A DNA stretch of 64,000 bases from JAKZRT01 sp965247915 (GCA_965247915.1 OZ252048.1:1984001-2048000), one strand, 5' to 3'. Counted from the first letter of the stretch, positions 17,462 through 26,933 are shown. A program made the numbers and translations. Notes: generated by a model from the letters alone, not told the origin.

Positions 17462-17576
17462 CCGCAAATCGGCCCTGCAAAGCCCATGAGCGAAGTGTTC
17501 GATGTCGCAATCTGACATGCCAATCCTCTGACCCGGCGCAATGGTCGCCAAAATTGATACAGGCAAGGGGAAGGCA

Positions 17577-19991
17577 ATGAAATCCTCGACTCGCGTTTTG
17601 GTCATCGGCGGTGGCGTCGTCGGTTGCTCGGTCGCTTACCACCTGACCAAACTTGGCTGGTCCGACGTGATGCTGATCGAACGCTCTGAGCTGACCAGCG
17701 GCAGCACCTGGCACGCGGCGGGCGGGTTTCACACGCTCAACGGCGACACCAATATGGCAGCACTTCAGGGCTATACCATCGGGCTTTATGACGAGCTGGA
17801 AGAAATCACCGGCATGTCCTGCGGCTTGCATCATGTGGGCGGCTTGACGTTGGCCGACACGCCCGAGCGGTTGGATATGCTGAAGGCTGAGCGCGCCAAG
17901 CACCGGTACATGGGGCTGCATACTGAGATCTGGTCGCCCGCCGAAATCGCCGCCCGCACCGATTTTGTGAACACCAAAGGGGTTCTGGGCGCACTTTACG
18001 ACCCTCTGGACGGGCATTTGGACCCGTCGGGCACCACCCTTGCCTATGCACGCGCGGCGCGGATGGGCGGGGCCGAGTTTGTGACCCACAACCGGGTGCT
18101 AGAGTTGAACCCGCGCGCCGATGGAAGCTGGGATGTGGTGACCGAAAAAGGCACGATCCACGCCGAGCATGTGGTCAACGCCGGCGGGCTGTGGGCGCGC
18201 GAAGTGGGGGCCATGGCGGGGGTCTATCTGCCGCTTTTGCCGATGGCGCACCAGTATCTGCTGACCGACGACATCCCCGACATATACGAACGTGAAACCG
18301 AAATTCCTCATGTCATCGACCCCGGTGGCGAGAGCTATCTGAGGCAGGAGGGCCGGGGCCTGTGCATCGGGTTTTACGAACAGAACTGCGAACCTTGGGC
18401 GGTTGACGGCACGCCGTGGACTTTTGGGCACGAGCTTTTGAACGACAATCTGGAAAAAATCGAAGACTCGGTGGCCTTCGCGTATGAGCGGTTTCCGATC
18501 CTTCAGACCGCTGGCGTAAAGCGTGTCATCCACGGCCCTTTCACCTTTGCGCCCGATGGCAACCCGCTTGTCGGCCCGGTGCCGGGATTGCGCAATTACT
18601 GGTGTGCCTGCGCGGTGATGGCCGGATTCAGCCAGGGCGGCGGCGTCGGGCTGAGCCTGGCGCAATGGTTGATCCATGGCGAGACCGAGCGCGACCCGCG
18701 CGCCATGGACGTAGCGCGGTACGGGCGGTGGACCACGCCGGGCTATACGGTGCCGAAGGTGATTGAGAACTATCAAAAGCGCTTTTCGGTCGCGTTTCCA
18801 AACGAGGAACTGCCCGCCGCACGCCCTTTTCGCACCACGCAGATGTACGACATCTGGGACGGTATGCGGGCGGTTTGGGGGGAATATTACGGGCTTGAGA
18901 TGCCAAATTATTTCGCCCTCGAAGGCGAACCCCGGTACGAGACCCCCAGTTTCCGCCGCTCAAACGCCTGGAAGGCGACGGGCCAAGAGGTGCGCGCAGT
19001 ACGCAGCGGCGTTGGTATCAACGAAGTTCATAATTTCGGAAAGTTCAAAGTAACGGGTGCTGATGCGCGGGCCTGGCTGGACCGGGTCATGGCTGGACGT
19101 ATCCCGCTTCCCGGTCGGCTGGCGTTGACGCCGATGCTGGCGCCGTCAGGCAGGCTGGTGGGTGATTTCACAGTAACTTGCCTCAGCGACACCGAGTTTA
19201 ACCTGACCGCATCCTACGGAAGCCAGGATTATCACCTGCGCTGGTTCGAAAACCACCTTGAGGGCGGCGTCGAAGTCGATAATATCTCGGACCGGTGGAC
19301 CGGTTTTCAAATCGCCGGACCGAAAGCGCGCGAATTGCTGTCGCGGGTCACCAAAGCCGATGTCGGACCGGATGCATTCCGCTTTCTCGATGCGCGGCGC
19401 ATGACGGTCGGCATGGTCGATGCTTTGGTCCAGCGGGTCAGTTATACCGGCGATCTGGGCTTTGAGATATTCTGCGAGCCCACGTCGCAGCGGGCATTGT
19501 TCCGGGCGCTTTGGGACGCGGGCCGCGACCTTGGTCTGCGCCCCTTCGGCATGCGCGCGATGATGAGCCTGCGGCTGGACCGGTTTTTCGGGTCGTGGCA
19601 GCGCGAGTATTCGCCCGACTACACCGCTGCCGAGACCGGGCTGGACCGGTTTATCTCGTTCAAGAAGAACGCTGATTTTATCGGCCACGCGGCGGCCGAG
19701 GCCGAACGGGCCGTGCCGCCTGCCCGCAAATTGGTGGCGTTTGAGGTCGATGCTGATGATGCTGATGTGGTGGCCTACGAGCCGATCTGGCTGGATGGCA
19801 AGGTTCAAGGGTTCTGCACCTCGGGTGGCTATTCGCACTGGGCGCGGAAATCGGTTGCCCTGGGGTTTCTGCCCCACGAACGGGCGGTTGAAGGGACCGA
19901 GGCGCAGATCGAGATACTGGGCGACCTGCGGGCAGCGCGGGTGATTACGCGCCCGCTTTTCGACCCGGAATTCAGCCGCATGCGCGACTGA
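17577..19991 (+). CDS. Dimethylglycine/sarcosine dehydrogenase-like flavoprotein
   Basis: An 804-residue protein with two parts. Residues 1 to about 380 form a DAO-type FAD oxidoreductase (VLVIGGGVVGCSVAYHL dinucleotide fold; SGSTWHAAGGFH matches the motif of the covalent-flavin region in dimethylglycine dehydrogenase). Residues from about 430 to the end form FAO_M and GcvT/aminomethyltransferase-like domains (GVGINEVHNFGKFKVTGADA, RVSYTGDLGFEIFCEP), which pass the released one-carbon unit to tetrahydrofolate in characterised relatives. GGGGAAGG precedes ATG 17577. It follows the permease genes on the same strand after about 115 bases. Together they suggest uptake and N-demethylation of an N-methylated amine, substrate unknown. 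Confidence 0.88.
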   Translation: MKSSTRVLVIGGGVVGCSVAYHLTKLGWSDVMLIERSELTSGSTWHAAGGFHTLNGDTNMAALQGYTIGLYDELEEITGMSCGLHHVGGLTLADTPERLDMLKAERAKHRYMGLHTEIWSPAEIAARTDFVNTKGVLGALYDPLDGHLDPSGTTLAYARAARMGGAEFVTHNRVLELNPRADGSWDVVTEKGTIHAEHVVNAGGLWAREVGAMAGVYLPLLPMAHQYLLTDDIPDIYERETEIPHVIDPGGESYLRQEGRGLCIGFYEQNCEPWAVDGTPWTFGHELLNDNLEKIEDSVAFAYERFPILQTAGVKRVIHGPFTFAPDGNPLVGPVPGLRNYWCACAVMAGFSQGGGVGLSLAQWLIHGETERDPRAMDVARYGRWTTPGYTVPKVIENYQKRFSVAFPNEELPAARPFRTTQMYDIWDGMRAVWGEYYGLEMPNYFALEGEPRYETPSFRRSNAWKATGQEVRAVRSGVGINEVHNFGKFKVTGADARAWLDRVMAGRIPLPGRLALTPMLAPSGRLVGDFTVTCLSDTEFNLTASYGSQDYHLRWFENHLEGGVEVDNISDRWTGFQIAGPKARELLSRVTKADVGPDAFRFLDARRMTVGMVDALVQRVSYTGDLGFEIFCEPTSQRALFRALWDAGRDLGLRPFGMRAMMSLRLDRFFGSWQREYSPDYTAAETGLDRFISFKKNADFIGHAAAEAERAVPPARKLVAFEVDADDADVVAYEPIWLDGKVQGFCTSGGYSHWARKSVALGFLPHERAVEGTEAQIEILGDLRAARVITRPLFDPEFSRMRD

Positions 19992-20034
19992 AATCGGATA
20001 TTCCACTGGCCCGAAATTTGGTTATATCTGGCCC

Positions 20035-20643
20035 ATGCGGATTGCAATAATCATCCTTGCCGCCGGTGCGTCGGCGCGGATGCAGGGGACCGACAAGCTT
20101 TTGGAAGACATTCGCGGCGTCCCGTTGCTGCGCCGGATGTCGATGCACGCGCTTGGGGCGTGCAACCTTGTCGGTGTTACCCTGCCCGAGGGTCCGCTTG
20201 GCCAGGCGCGCCGCGCGGTGCTTGATGACCTCAACGATCTGGCCCGACTTACCGTCACCGACACCGACAAAGACATGGCGGCGTCGGTGCGTCGCGGTGT
20301 TGATCATTTTGTCACCTGCGACGCGCTGGCCATCGTTCCGGCCGACTTGCCCGAGATCACCCAGCAGGATTTCGCGACTTTGATCGGCGTCGCGCGGGCC
20401 AACCCGGCCCGGATCGTGCGGGCAATCGATGTTGACGGTAAATCAGGGCACCCGGTCATATTTCCCGCACGGTTTTTTCCCGACTTGCAGCGCCTGCGCG
20501 GGGACCATGGCGCCAGAGCGGTTCTGCACGGGGAACTTACGTTGGACGTGACGTTGCCCGACCGGCACGCGACGACCGATCTGGACACGCCCGAGGATTG
20601 GGCCGCCTGGCGCGCGGCACGCGACGGCTTTGCCAACTGGTAG
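20035..20643 (+). CDS. Nucleotidyltransferase, MocA-like (molybdenum cofactor cytidylyl/guanylyl transferase family)
   Basis: A 202-residue protein with the MobA-like NTP-transferase fold. The N-terminal loop ILAAGASARMQGTDKLL contains the signature LAAGxSxRMG-type nucleotide-binding motif, and LAIVPADLPEITQQDF carries the metal-binding Asp. GKSGHPVIFPARFFPDL and the GDHGARAVL segment are typical of MocA and CoxI-associated transferases. It could add CMP to molybdopterin for the CO-dehydrogenase-like enzyme at 33065-36765, which needs such a cofactor, but the two loci are 12 kb apart and the link is inference. Confidence 0.82.
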   Translation: MRIAIIILAAGASARMQGTDKLLEDIRGVPLLRRMSMHALGACNLVGVTLPEGPLGQARRAVLDDLNDLARLTVTDTDKDMAASVRRGVDHFVTCDALAIVPADLPEITQQDFATLIGVARANPARIVRAIDVDGKSGHPVIFPARFFPDLQRLRGDHGARAVLHGELTLDVTLPDRHATTDLDTPEDWAAWRAARDGFANW

Positions 20644-20917
20644 TGTGCAAGAAGGCAAATTCAGTGGCGTCACCCGGGCAGCGAGAATTATCGTTTGACA
20701 GTAACCTCGATCGGAAAATTAATGCGCTGAAAACGACTGGAAATTGAGAGATCGGCAACGCGGGAACACGGACGTTTGGCGCCCATGCGCCGCCAGAAAG
20801 TTTCGACAATATCGCGCTCTGAAAGGAGCAAGGTTTTATGAATGCTTTGAAAAGTTGAGTTTGACTGTTGCCGAAGCCAGAGTCCATTCTGCGCAAGATC
20901 GGACAATGGGAATTCGG

Positions 20918-21076
20918 ATGACCGATACAAAGCTTAATCTGATTTCGGGCGACTGGGCCGCCGGCGGTGGCGAACGCGGCGACAGTTCGTACGGGCCCCG
21001 CGCTCAAGGCAAGGCGGCGGTCGAGTTTAATACCACCATCAAAACCGCCTACATCAACGCCGGAACACCGGCCTGA
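20918..21076 (+). CDS. Small protein of unknown function coupled to the dipeptidase gene
   Basis: A 52-residue open frame (starts MTDTKLNLISGDWAAGGG) whose stop overlaps the dipeptidase start as TGATG. The tight overlap, a possible GGGA ribosome binding site and the gene-like composition (SYGPRAQGKAAVEF, IKTAYINAGTP) make it more likely real than chance. I do not recognise the sequence. It lies in another frame than the dipeptidase and is not its N-terminus. Confidence 0.45.
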   Translation: MTDTKLNLISGDWAAGGGERGDSSYGPRAQGKAAVEFNTTIKTAYINAGTPA

Positions 21077-22050
21077 TGCGCATCGACAACCTGCAATACG
21101 CGAACTGGTCCGAAAAAATCTTCCGCCAAATGCGCGAAGGCGGCGTGGACGCGGTGCATGTCACCATCTCGTATCACGAGAATTTCAGGGAAACGGTTCT
21201 GAACTTTGAGAAATGGAACCGTTGGTTCGAACGCTTGCCCGATCTGATCGTAAAAGGGCAATGGGCCTCGGACATCGACAAAGCCCGCGAGACCGCGCGC
21301 ACCGCGATTTTTTTTGGATTTCAGAACCCCAGCCCGATTGAAGACGACATTGGCCTTGTCGAGATTGTCTATGCGCTCGGTGCCCGGTTCATGCAGCTGA
21401 GCTATAACAACCAATCACTGCTGGCGACGGGGTGTTACGAGGCCGAGGACCCGGGCATCACCCGCATGGGCCGCCAGGTGATCCGCGAAATGAACCGTGT
21501 CGGACTGGTGATCGACATGAGCCATTCCGCGGACCGGTCAACCATCGAAGCGGCCAATCTGTCGGAACGCCCGATTGCCATCACCCACGCCAACCCGCAC
21601 GACTGGCAACCGGCACTCAGAAACAAGAAAGACGACGTGATCCGGGCGGTCACGGAAAACGGCGGCATGTTCGGTTTTTCGCTCTATCCCCATCATCTGA
21701 AAGACAAATCCGACTGCACGCTGGAAAGTTTCTGCGAGATGATAGCGCGGACGGCGGATAAGTTTGGCGTCGAACATCTGGGGCTAGGATCCGATCTTTG
21801 CCAGGACCAGCCCGACAGCGTCGTCGAATGGATGCGGGTTGGACGCTGGACCAGAGAAATTGACTATGGCGAAGGCTCGGCGGCGGCACCGGGGTTTCTG
21901 CCGATGCCGCAGTGGTTCCGCGACAACCGCGATTTTGGCAATATCGAAACGGGCTTGCACGCCGTTGGTATGAATGACGACGAAGTTGCCGGCATTATGG
22001 GCCGCAATTGGTATCGTTTTTATGCCGACAGTTTCGGGCCACAGGGGTAG
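21076..22050 (+). CDS. Membrane dipeptidase (renal dipeptidase family, M19)
   Basis: A 324-residue zinc dipeptidase-like protein. Characteristic stretches are GGVDAVHVTISYHENF, AIFFGFQNPSPIEDDIGLVE, YNNQSLLATGCYE, VIDMSHSADRSTIEAA, ITHANPHDW and VEHLGLGSDLCQD. The M19 family hydrolyses dipeptides and some D-amino-acid or beta-lactam substrates. It has no signal peptide, so it is expected to be cytoplasmic. It is slightly shorter than the mammalian enzymes. It forms a run with a small upstream gene and two uncharacterised genes ending tail to tail with the hut operon. Handling of histidine-containing dipeptides would fit that setting but is conjecture. Confidence 0.88.
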   Translation: MRIDNLQYANWSEKIFRQMREGGVDAVHVTISYHENFRETVLNFEKWNRWFERLPDLIVKGQWASDIDKARETARTAIFFGFQNPSPIEDDIGLVEIVYALGARFMQLSYNNQSLLATGCYEAEDPGITRMGRQVIREMNRVGLVIDMSHSADRSTIEAANLSERPIAITHANPHDWQPALRNKKDDVIRAVTENGGMFGFSLYPHHLKDKSDCTLESFCEMIARTADKFGVEHLGLGSDLCQDQPDSVVEWMRVGRWTREIDYGEGSAAAPGFLPMPQWFRDNRDFGNIETGLHAVGMNDDEVAGIMGRNWYRFYADSFGPQG

Positions 22051-22054
22051 CAAT

Positions 22055-23737
22055 ATGCAAGATGGCGCCACGGTTCCGCGCCGCGACCCGGCCCAGGTGA
22101 TGCGGCTGTCGCGTTTGGGGTCGCTGCATCAGTGTCGGTTGAGTTTCATGCGCCAGTTGACGCGGCGCATGGCACGCGAGGCCTGGGAATTTACCAGGCC
22201 AGTGTTTCAGATCGATCAAAACGGTGTTGGACATGCGGTCTACACCGTCAAGACGCCCGGTCACGCCTATTCGCTGGTCGCATTCGCCCATGATCTGCCC
22301 GATGAAATGCGCTCGGACCGGGTGATTGCCGAGGCGTGGGACGCAACCTTCACGCTTTTTGACGGGGTGCCGTCTGAGGCCGACATCGAACGGTTGTCGC
22401 AAAATGTGCCGTTGCAGGAGGCCGGGCGCGTCAGCGAAAACGAGCTGTCGCTGTCGCGCGCCAACCGGTCGGCGCGTCTGTGGGCACGGGTGGTCAACGC
22501 CCTGGCAGCGGGCCAGCAACCCGACCCCGATCAGATCGAAAAGATCGGCTATCTGATGCGCACGACGGCGGTTTACGGGTCGGGAAAATTCGGGGCTGCG
22601 GACCGCCAGAAAATCGCGGATCGACCAGAGTTGGCCTCGCCGTTTCAGGCCGAGATGCTGTCGGTCTATCTGACCCGCATATTTGTCCGGGACCTGGTCC
22701 AACACGCCGCCAACGCAAAGGGCGGCGATAGGGCTGTCAAGCTCAGCTCCGCCACCGCAAAAAGGCTGGGCATCGGCAATGCGACCGGGCTGGGCATGGC
22801 GCCTTTCATCGTCAATCATCCGGTGCTGTTCAACAACTGGATCGCCGCCCGCGAAGAGGCCATCGCGCGGGTCCGGTCGGTTGAAAAGGCAACGGCAGAT
22901 GAAATCGCCTGTTTTCTGAAACTCTACCGGCAAAGCGAGATTTCGGTCACGCGGTGGAATTCGATCCACGAGATTCAAGTCGCCAAAATCGCCAGTCTCA
23001 AGGCCGACATGGCAGCACTCGGGGAACATCTGTCCGGCGATATCCTTGTTTGCTCCAGACCCTGGAACGCGCTTGTTGATTGGGCCGACCAAGCCCTATC
23101 TGAGGAAGGTCAGGAAATGCTGGCCTCGCTGATCCTCGAACCCTACGGCGATCTGGTCGATGATCTGGCCTCGCAGATGTCGGACAGCAACGCCGACGCG
23201 TTTCGAATTGACGGCGAAATGCCGGTTGGTCAAGTTGGCGCGCTGATCGAAGAGAGCTTTGGTTGGGCGCTGCCGATTGACTGGACCGCCAAGCCAAATT
23301 GCGCGCGGGCCTGGTATGTCTCCGAAGAAAAGCTCGAGCCGCGTTTGGGCGAACGTATTGACGAGCCGGTTGCCGATTACGAACAGCCCCTCGCCCCGGC
23401 CCGCGACGCGGCGGCGGCCCATGCTGCTATGGCGCATTGGCAACCGGATCGCCCGGTGGCGGAATTTCTGCTCAAGCACCCCGAACACCGCCACACGGTG
23501 CGCCGCGCCCAGATCAGCGCTATCGCCCCCTACGGCGAAATAAGGGACAACACGGTCAGCGCAGCGGTCCTGCCGATAGATATGCTGCGGGCCAAATTGT
23601 CGTTCTTTGGGGCGACGCATTTTGACCCGCGCTCGGACCGGTGGGTTCGCATCTGTATGTACGCGGGCGCGCCCTATCCCGAAGATCTGACCAATGCCAC
23701 CGCCGATCTCTGGGTCTACCCCGGGACGGCCTCGTGA
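22055..23737 (+). CDS. Conserved-looking protein of unknown function (560 residues)
   Basis: I do not recognise a named domain. The chain is soluble-looking and rich in Ala, Asp and Arg, without signal peptide or membrane helices. It starts MQDGATVPRRDPAQVMRLSR, contains FMRQLTRRMAREAWEFTRPVF, YGSGKFGAADRQKIADRPE and MLRAKLSFFGATHFDPRSDRW. AGGGG lies 9 bases before ATG 22055. It ends overlapping the next gene as GTGA, so the two are coupled. It follows the dipeptidase by four bases and is probably in the same operon. Confidence 0.8.
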   Translation: MQDGATVPRRDPAQVMRLSRLGSLHQCRLSFMRQLTRRMAREAWEFTRPVFQIDQNGVGHAVYTVKTPGHAYSLVAFAHDLPDEMRSDRVIAEAWDATFTLFDGVPSEADIERLSQNVPLQEAGRVSENELSLSRANRSARLWARVVNALAAGQQPDPDQIEKIGYLMRTTAVYGSGKFGAADRQKIADRPELASPFQAEMLSVYLTRIFVRDLVQHAANAKGGDRAVKLSSATAKRLGIGNATGLGMAPFIVNHPVLFNNWIAAREEAIARVRSVEKATADEIACFLKLYRQSEISVTRWNSIHEIQVAKIASLKADMAALGEHLSGDILVCSRPWNALVDWADQALSEEGQEMLASLILEPYGDLVDDLASQMSDSNADAFRIDGEMPVGQVGALIEESFGWALPIDWTAKPNCARAWYVSEEKLEPRLGERIDEPVADYEQPLAPARDAAAAHAAMAHWQPDRPVAEFLLKHPEHRHTVRRAQISAIAPYGEIRDNTVSAAVLPIDMLRAKLSFFGATHFDPRSDRWVRICMYAGAPYPEDLTNATADLWVYPGTAS

Positions 23738-24378
23738 CCAGAGCGCTGAACGAGGTCGATGCCACCACCAAGAAAGCCGCGCGTGGTGCTGGGTACAGCT
23801 GGGGCATGGCCGAAGAGGCGGGAAAGGCAACCAGCTGGCTTTGCGCGCATGGTTTGGACGGATGCGGGGCCTTGTCCGCATTGCTGGCGCGGACCGATGG
23901 GAAAGCCTTGGCAGACCTAGCACCCGCTCAGCTTTCAGGCGAATGGCGCGCGGCTTCAAAATTGATGTGCCCGATATTGGCGGGGGCGACCCTGTCGGAT
24001 TGCGCTTATCGTCTGAATGCCGGGGACATTGGGTTGGCGAATGTTGCCGAACCGCTGATTATCCTGGCTTTCGCCGCATCCGCAGCCCGGCAGGTTTCGA
24101 CCAGCATTACCGTGAAATGGGACGGTTTAACCGCCATCACTGACGGCAATGGGATCAGCGTCAGCGCGTCACGCGATGCGTTACGTGCGCCGCTTGCAGA
24201 TCGGGTGGTCATTCACGCTGGTGGTGATCTGGGATCGCCACAACCGCGCCAGTCGCGCACGACACCACATGCCGCCGCCTGGAAACGGCTCGCGCATCTT
24301 GCGCACCGCACCTATGCCCCGGCAACCGAGGAATCGCGCCTGAAAGGTGCCGGTTCGGGCCTGATTGACGCCGACTGA
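23734..24378 (+). CDS. DUF3726-like protein
   Basis: A 214-residue protein resembling the DUF3726 proteins of Rhodobacteraceae (VDATTKKAARGAGYSWGMAEEAGKATSWL near the N-terminus, shown here only in part as ARGAGYSWGMAEEAGKA). It starts with GTG 23734, overlapping the previous stop. No signal peptide or catalytic motif is apparent. It is the last gene of the dipeptidase run and converges on hutU, 31 bases away. The function is unknown. Confidence 0.7.
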   Translation: MTRALNEVDATTKKAARGAGYSWGMAEEAGKATSWLCAHGLDGCGALSALLARTDGKALADLAPAQLSGEWRAASKLMCPILAGATLSDCAYRLNAGDIGLANVAEPLIILAFAASAARQVSTSITVKWDGLTAITDGNGISVSASRDALRAPLADRVVIHAGGDLGSPQPRQSRTTPHAAAWKRLAHLAHRTYAPATEESRLKGAGSGLIDAD

Positions 24379-24409
24379 CGTTACGTTGGCGCGCTGGACC
24401 CGGTCACGA

Positions 24410-26083
24410 TCAATTCCCGAGTATACCCGGCAATCGCAGCCCGTGCTCTTTCGCGCAGTCGATGGCGATCTCATAGCCCGCGTCGGCATGGCGCCAGACG
24501 CCTGACGCTGGGTCGTTCCAAAGCACGCGCTCAATTCGCCTGGCGGCCTCAGGCGTGCCGTCGGCGCAGATCACCACGCCTGCGTGCTGGGAAAACCCCA
24601 TCCCGACCCCGCCGCCGTGGTGAATACTGACCCATGTCGCCCCGCTGGCGGTGTTGACCAGCGCGTTCAAAAGCGGCCAGTCGCTGACCGCGTCGGACCC
24701 GTCTTTCATCGCTTCTGTCTCGCGGTTGGGCGAGGCGACCGAGCCGCTGTCCAGATGGTCGCGCCCGATCACGAGGGGCGCTTTCAACTCGCCCGATACC
24801 ACCATGTCGTTGAACGCCAGCCCGGCGCGGTGCCGGTCGCCCAGGCCAATCCAGCAGATGCGCGCAGGCAGTCCCTGAAACACAATGCGCTTCTGGGCCA
24901 AGTCCAGCCAGTTATGCAGATGGGTGTTTTCGGGAAACAGCTCTTTCATCTTGGCGTCGGTTTTGTAGATGTCCTCTGCGTCACCGCTGAGCGCAACCCA
25001 GCGGAACGGGCCGATGCCCCGGCAAAACAGCGGGCGAATGTAGGCCGGAACGAAGCCCGGAAAGGCGAATGCGTTCTCAAGCCCCTCGTCCAGCGCCACC
25101 TGGCGGATGTTGTTGCCGTAGTCCAGCGTCGGCACGCCGTCGTTCCAAAAATCCACCATCGCGGCCACATGGACCTTCATCGACGCGCGCGCGGCTTTTT
25201 CGACCGCTTTCGGGTCACTCTCGCGCGCCTCGCGCCACTGCCCCATGGTCCAGCCCTGCGGCAGATAGCCGTTGACCGGATCGTGTGCCGACGTCTGGTC
25301 GGTCACCATGTCGGGGCGCACACCGCGCCGGTATATCTCGGGGAAAATGTCAGCAGCATTGCCCAAAAGTCCGACCGATTTCGCCTCGCCCGTCTGGGTC
25401 CAGCGGTCGATCATCGCCAGCGCGTCGTCCAGCGTCTCGGCCTTCTCGTCCAGGTATTTGGTGCGCAGGCGAAAGTCGATGCTGTCGGGGTTGCATTCTA
25501 CCGCCAGACACGAGGCTCCGGCAAAAACCGCTGCCAGCGGCTGGGCCCCGCCCATGCCCCCAAGCCCGCCGGTCAGTATCCAGCGCCCGGTCAGATCACC
25601 GCCATAATGCTGTCGCCCGGCCTCGGCGAAAGTCTCGTAAGTGCCCTGAACGATGCCCTGGGTGCCGATGTAAATCCACGACCCGGCGGTCATCTGGCCG
25701 TACATCATCAGGCCCTTGCGGTCGAGTTCGTTGAAATGGTCCCAATTGGCCCAATGCGGCACGATGTTGCTGTTGGCGATCAAGACACGCGGCGCGTCGG
25801 CGTGGGTCTTGATGATGGCAATTGGTTTGCCGGACTGCACGATCAGGGTCTCGTCGGCCTCGAGGTCTTTCAGGCCCGCAACGATCCGGTCAAAATCTTC
25901 CCACGTTCGCGTCGCGCGCCCGATCCCCCCGTAGACCACCAATTCGTGCGGGTTCTCGGCCACATCCGGGTGCAGGTTGTTCATCAGCATCCGCATCGGC
26001 GCTTCGGTCTGCCAGCTTTTGGCGGTGATTTTTGCGCCGGTTGGCGGATAGACGTCGCGGGTGTTTTTTCGGGGGTCGGTCAT
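24410..26083 (-). CDS. hutU: Urocanate hydratase
   Basis: A 557-residue urocanase that converts urocanate to imidazolonepropionate, the second step of histidine breakdown, in the cytoplasm with tightly bound NAD. Visible stretches are MRMLMNNLHPDVAENPHELVVYGG, TGGLGGMGGAQPLAAVFAGA, TDQTSAHDPVNGYLPQG, GIGPFRWVALSGD and IHHGGGVGMGFSQHAGVV in parts. Length is normal. It is the last gene of the hut run and starts 4 bases after the phyH-like gene stop. Its substrate should no longer be formed from histidine because hutH is interrupted. Confidence 0.96.
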   Translation of the reverse strand: MTDPRKNTRDVYPPTGAKITAKSWQTEAPMRMLMNNLHPDVAENPHELVVYGGIGRATRTWEDFDRIVAGLKDLEADETLIVQSGKPIAIIKTHADAPRVLIANSNIVPHWANWDHFNELDRKGLMMYGQMTAGSWIYIGTQGIVQGTYETFAEAGRQHYGGDLTGRWILTGGLGGMGGAQPLAAVFAGASCLAVECNPDSIDFRLRTKYLDEKAETLDDALAMIDRWTQTGEAKSVGLLGNAADIFPEIYRRGVRPDMVTDQTSAHDPVNGYLPQGWTMGQWREARESDPKAVEKAARASMKVHVAAMVDFWNDGVPTLDYGNNIRQVALDEGLENAFAFPGFVPAYIRPLFCRGIGPFRWVALSGDAEDIYKTDAKMKELFPENTHLHNWLDLAQKRIVFQGLPARICWIGLGDRHRAGLAFNDMVVSGELKAPLVIGRDHLDSGSVASPNRETEAMKDGSDAVSDWPLLNALVNTASGATWVSIHHGGGVGMGFSQHAGVVICADGTPEAARRIERVLWNDPASGVWRHADAGYEIAIDCAKEHGLRLPGILGN

Positions 26084-26086
26084 CGG

Positions 26087-26878
26087 TCAGCTCGCAGGGT
26101 GCAGAATGGGGAATTCGGGCCCACCGAACGGCGCGCCGGCCTCAAAGTCAAGATCGGGAAACGCTGGCGACGTGGTGCCCAGACGCTTGGTAAACACCGC
26201 GTCGTCGCCGACCCAGCGGACCGAGATAACCCGTCTTCGGCTGGGCGAGGCATTGGCCGGGGCCCCGTGCAGGGTGCGGAAGTTGAAGGCGACAGCGTCA
26301 CCCGGCTGCATCGCCCAGCCAAGAATATCCAGATCGTCGCGCGCCGCGTCCACGTCAGGCACCGCTTCCGCCCCGTCGCCGGGGAAAAGATCGGTTCCGT
26401 CAAACCGTTTGGGTTTGAAATCTTTGCCCCAGCGGTGCGACCCCGCCACATATTCGATTGTGCGGTCGCGCGGAATCGCATCGAGCGGCACCCAAAAGCT
26501 GACGCTCTGGCGGCCATCGACGAGGTAATAATGCTGGTCCTGATGCCAGGGGGTGACAACCGAATTGCCGGGCTCCTTGACCAGAATGTGGTCATGAAAA
26601 ATGCGCGCGGTCCTCGATTTCATCAGCCAGGCCGCCAGTTTGGCCATACCCGAGTTTTTGACCAGGTCGCGGTAGCCGTCAAACTGGTCCCACACCACGT
26701 AATCCTGAAAAAACGCCGCCCCGCCATCGTCAGGGCGATAGGTGCGTTCGCGCCAGCTCGGGTTGGCTTTGTTCTGCTCGATCGCGGCGCGCGCGCCGTC
26801 GACAAAATCGCCAAATACGCCTTGCAAAAGCACCGCGCCGGCGGTTCGGAACGTGTCGATCTGAGCCTCGGTCAGCAT
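26087..26878 (-). CDS. Phytanoyl-CoA dioxygenase (PhyH) family protein inside the hut operon
   Basis: A 263-residue Fe(II)/2-oxoglutarate-dependent dioxygenase-like protein. The iron ligands are the HxD of TPWHQDQHYY and the distal His of FNFRTLHGAP, with SRRRVISVRWVGDD following as the likely 2-oxoglutarate-binding Arg region. DAIPRDRTIEYVAGSHRWG is the usual PhyH segment. GAAGG precedes ATG 26878; a longer in-frame start at 26965 adds an unlikely leader. It lies between hutG and hutU, 4 bases from hutU, so it is cotranscribed. No standard hut step needs a dioxygenase; it may hydroxylate a modified histidine or imidazole compound, which is inference. Confidence 0.85.
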   Translation of the reverse strand: MLTEAQIDTFRTAGAVLLQGVFGDFVDGARAAIEQNKANPSWRERTYRPDDGGAAFFQDYVVWDQFDGYRDLVKNSGMAKLAAWLMKSRTARIFHDHILVKEPGNSVVTPWHQDQHYYLVDGRQSVSFWVPLDAIPRDRTIEYVAGSHRWGKDFKPKRFDGTDLFPGDGAEAVPDVDAARDDLDILGWAMQPGDAVAFNFRTLHGAPANASPSRRRVISVRWVGDDAVFTKRLGTTSPAFPDLDFEAGAPFGGPEFPILHPAS

Positions 26879-26933
26879 ACAGTATTCCTTCGAATATTTG
26901 CCGCCCGAACCCGGGCTTTTGGTTTTGCCGCCA

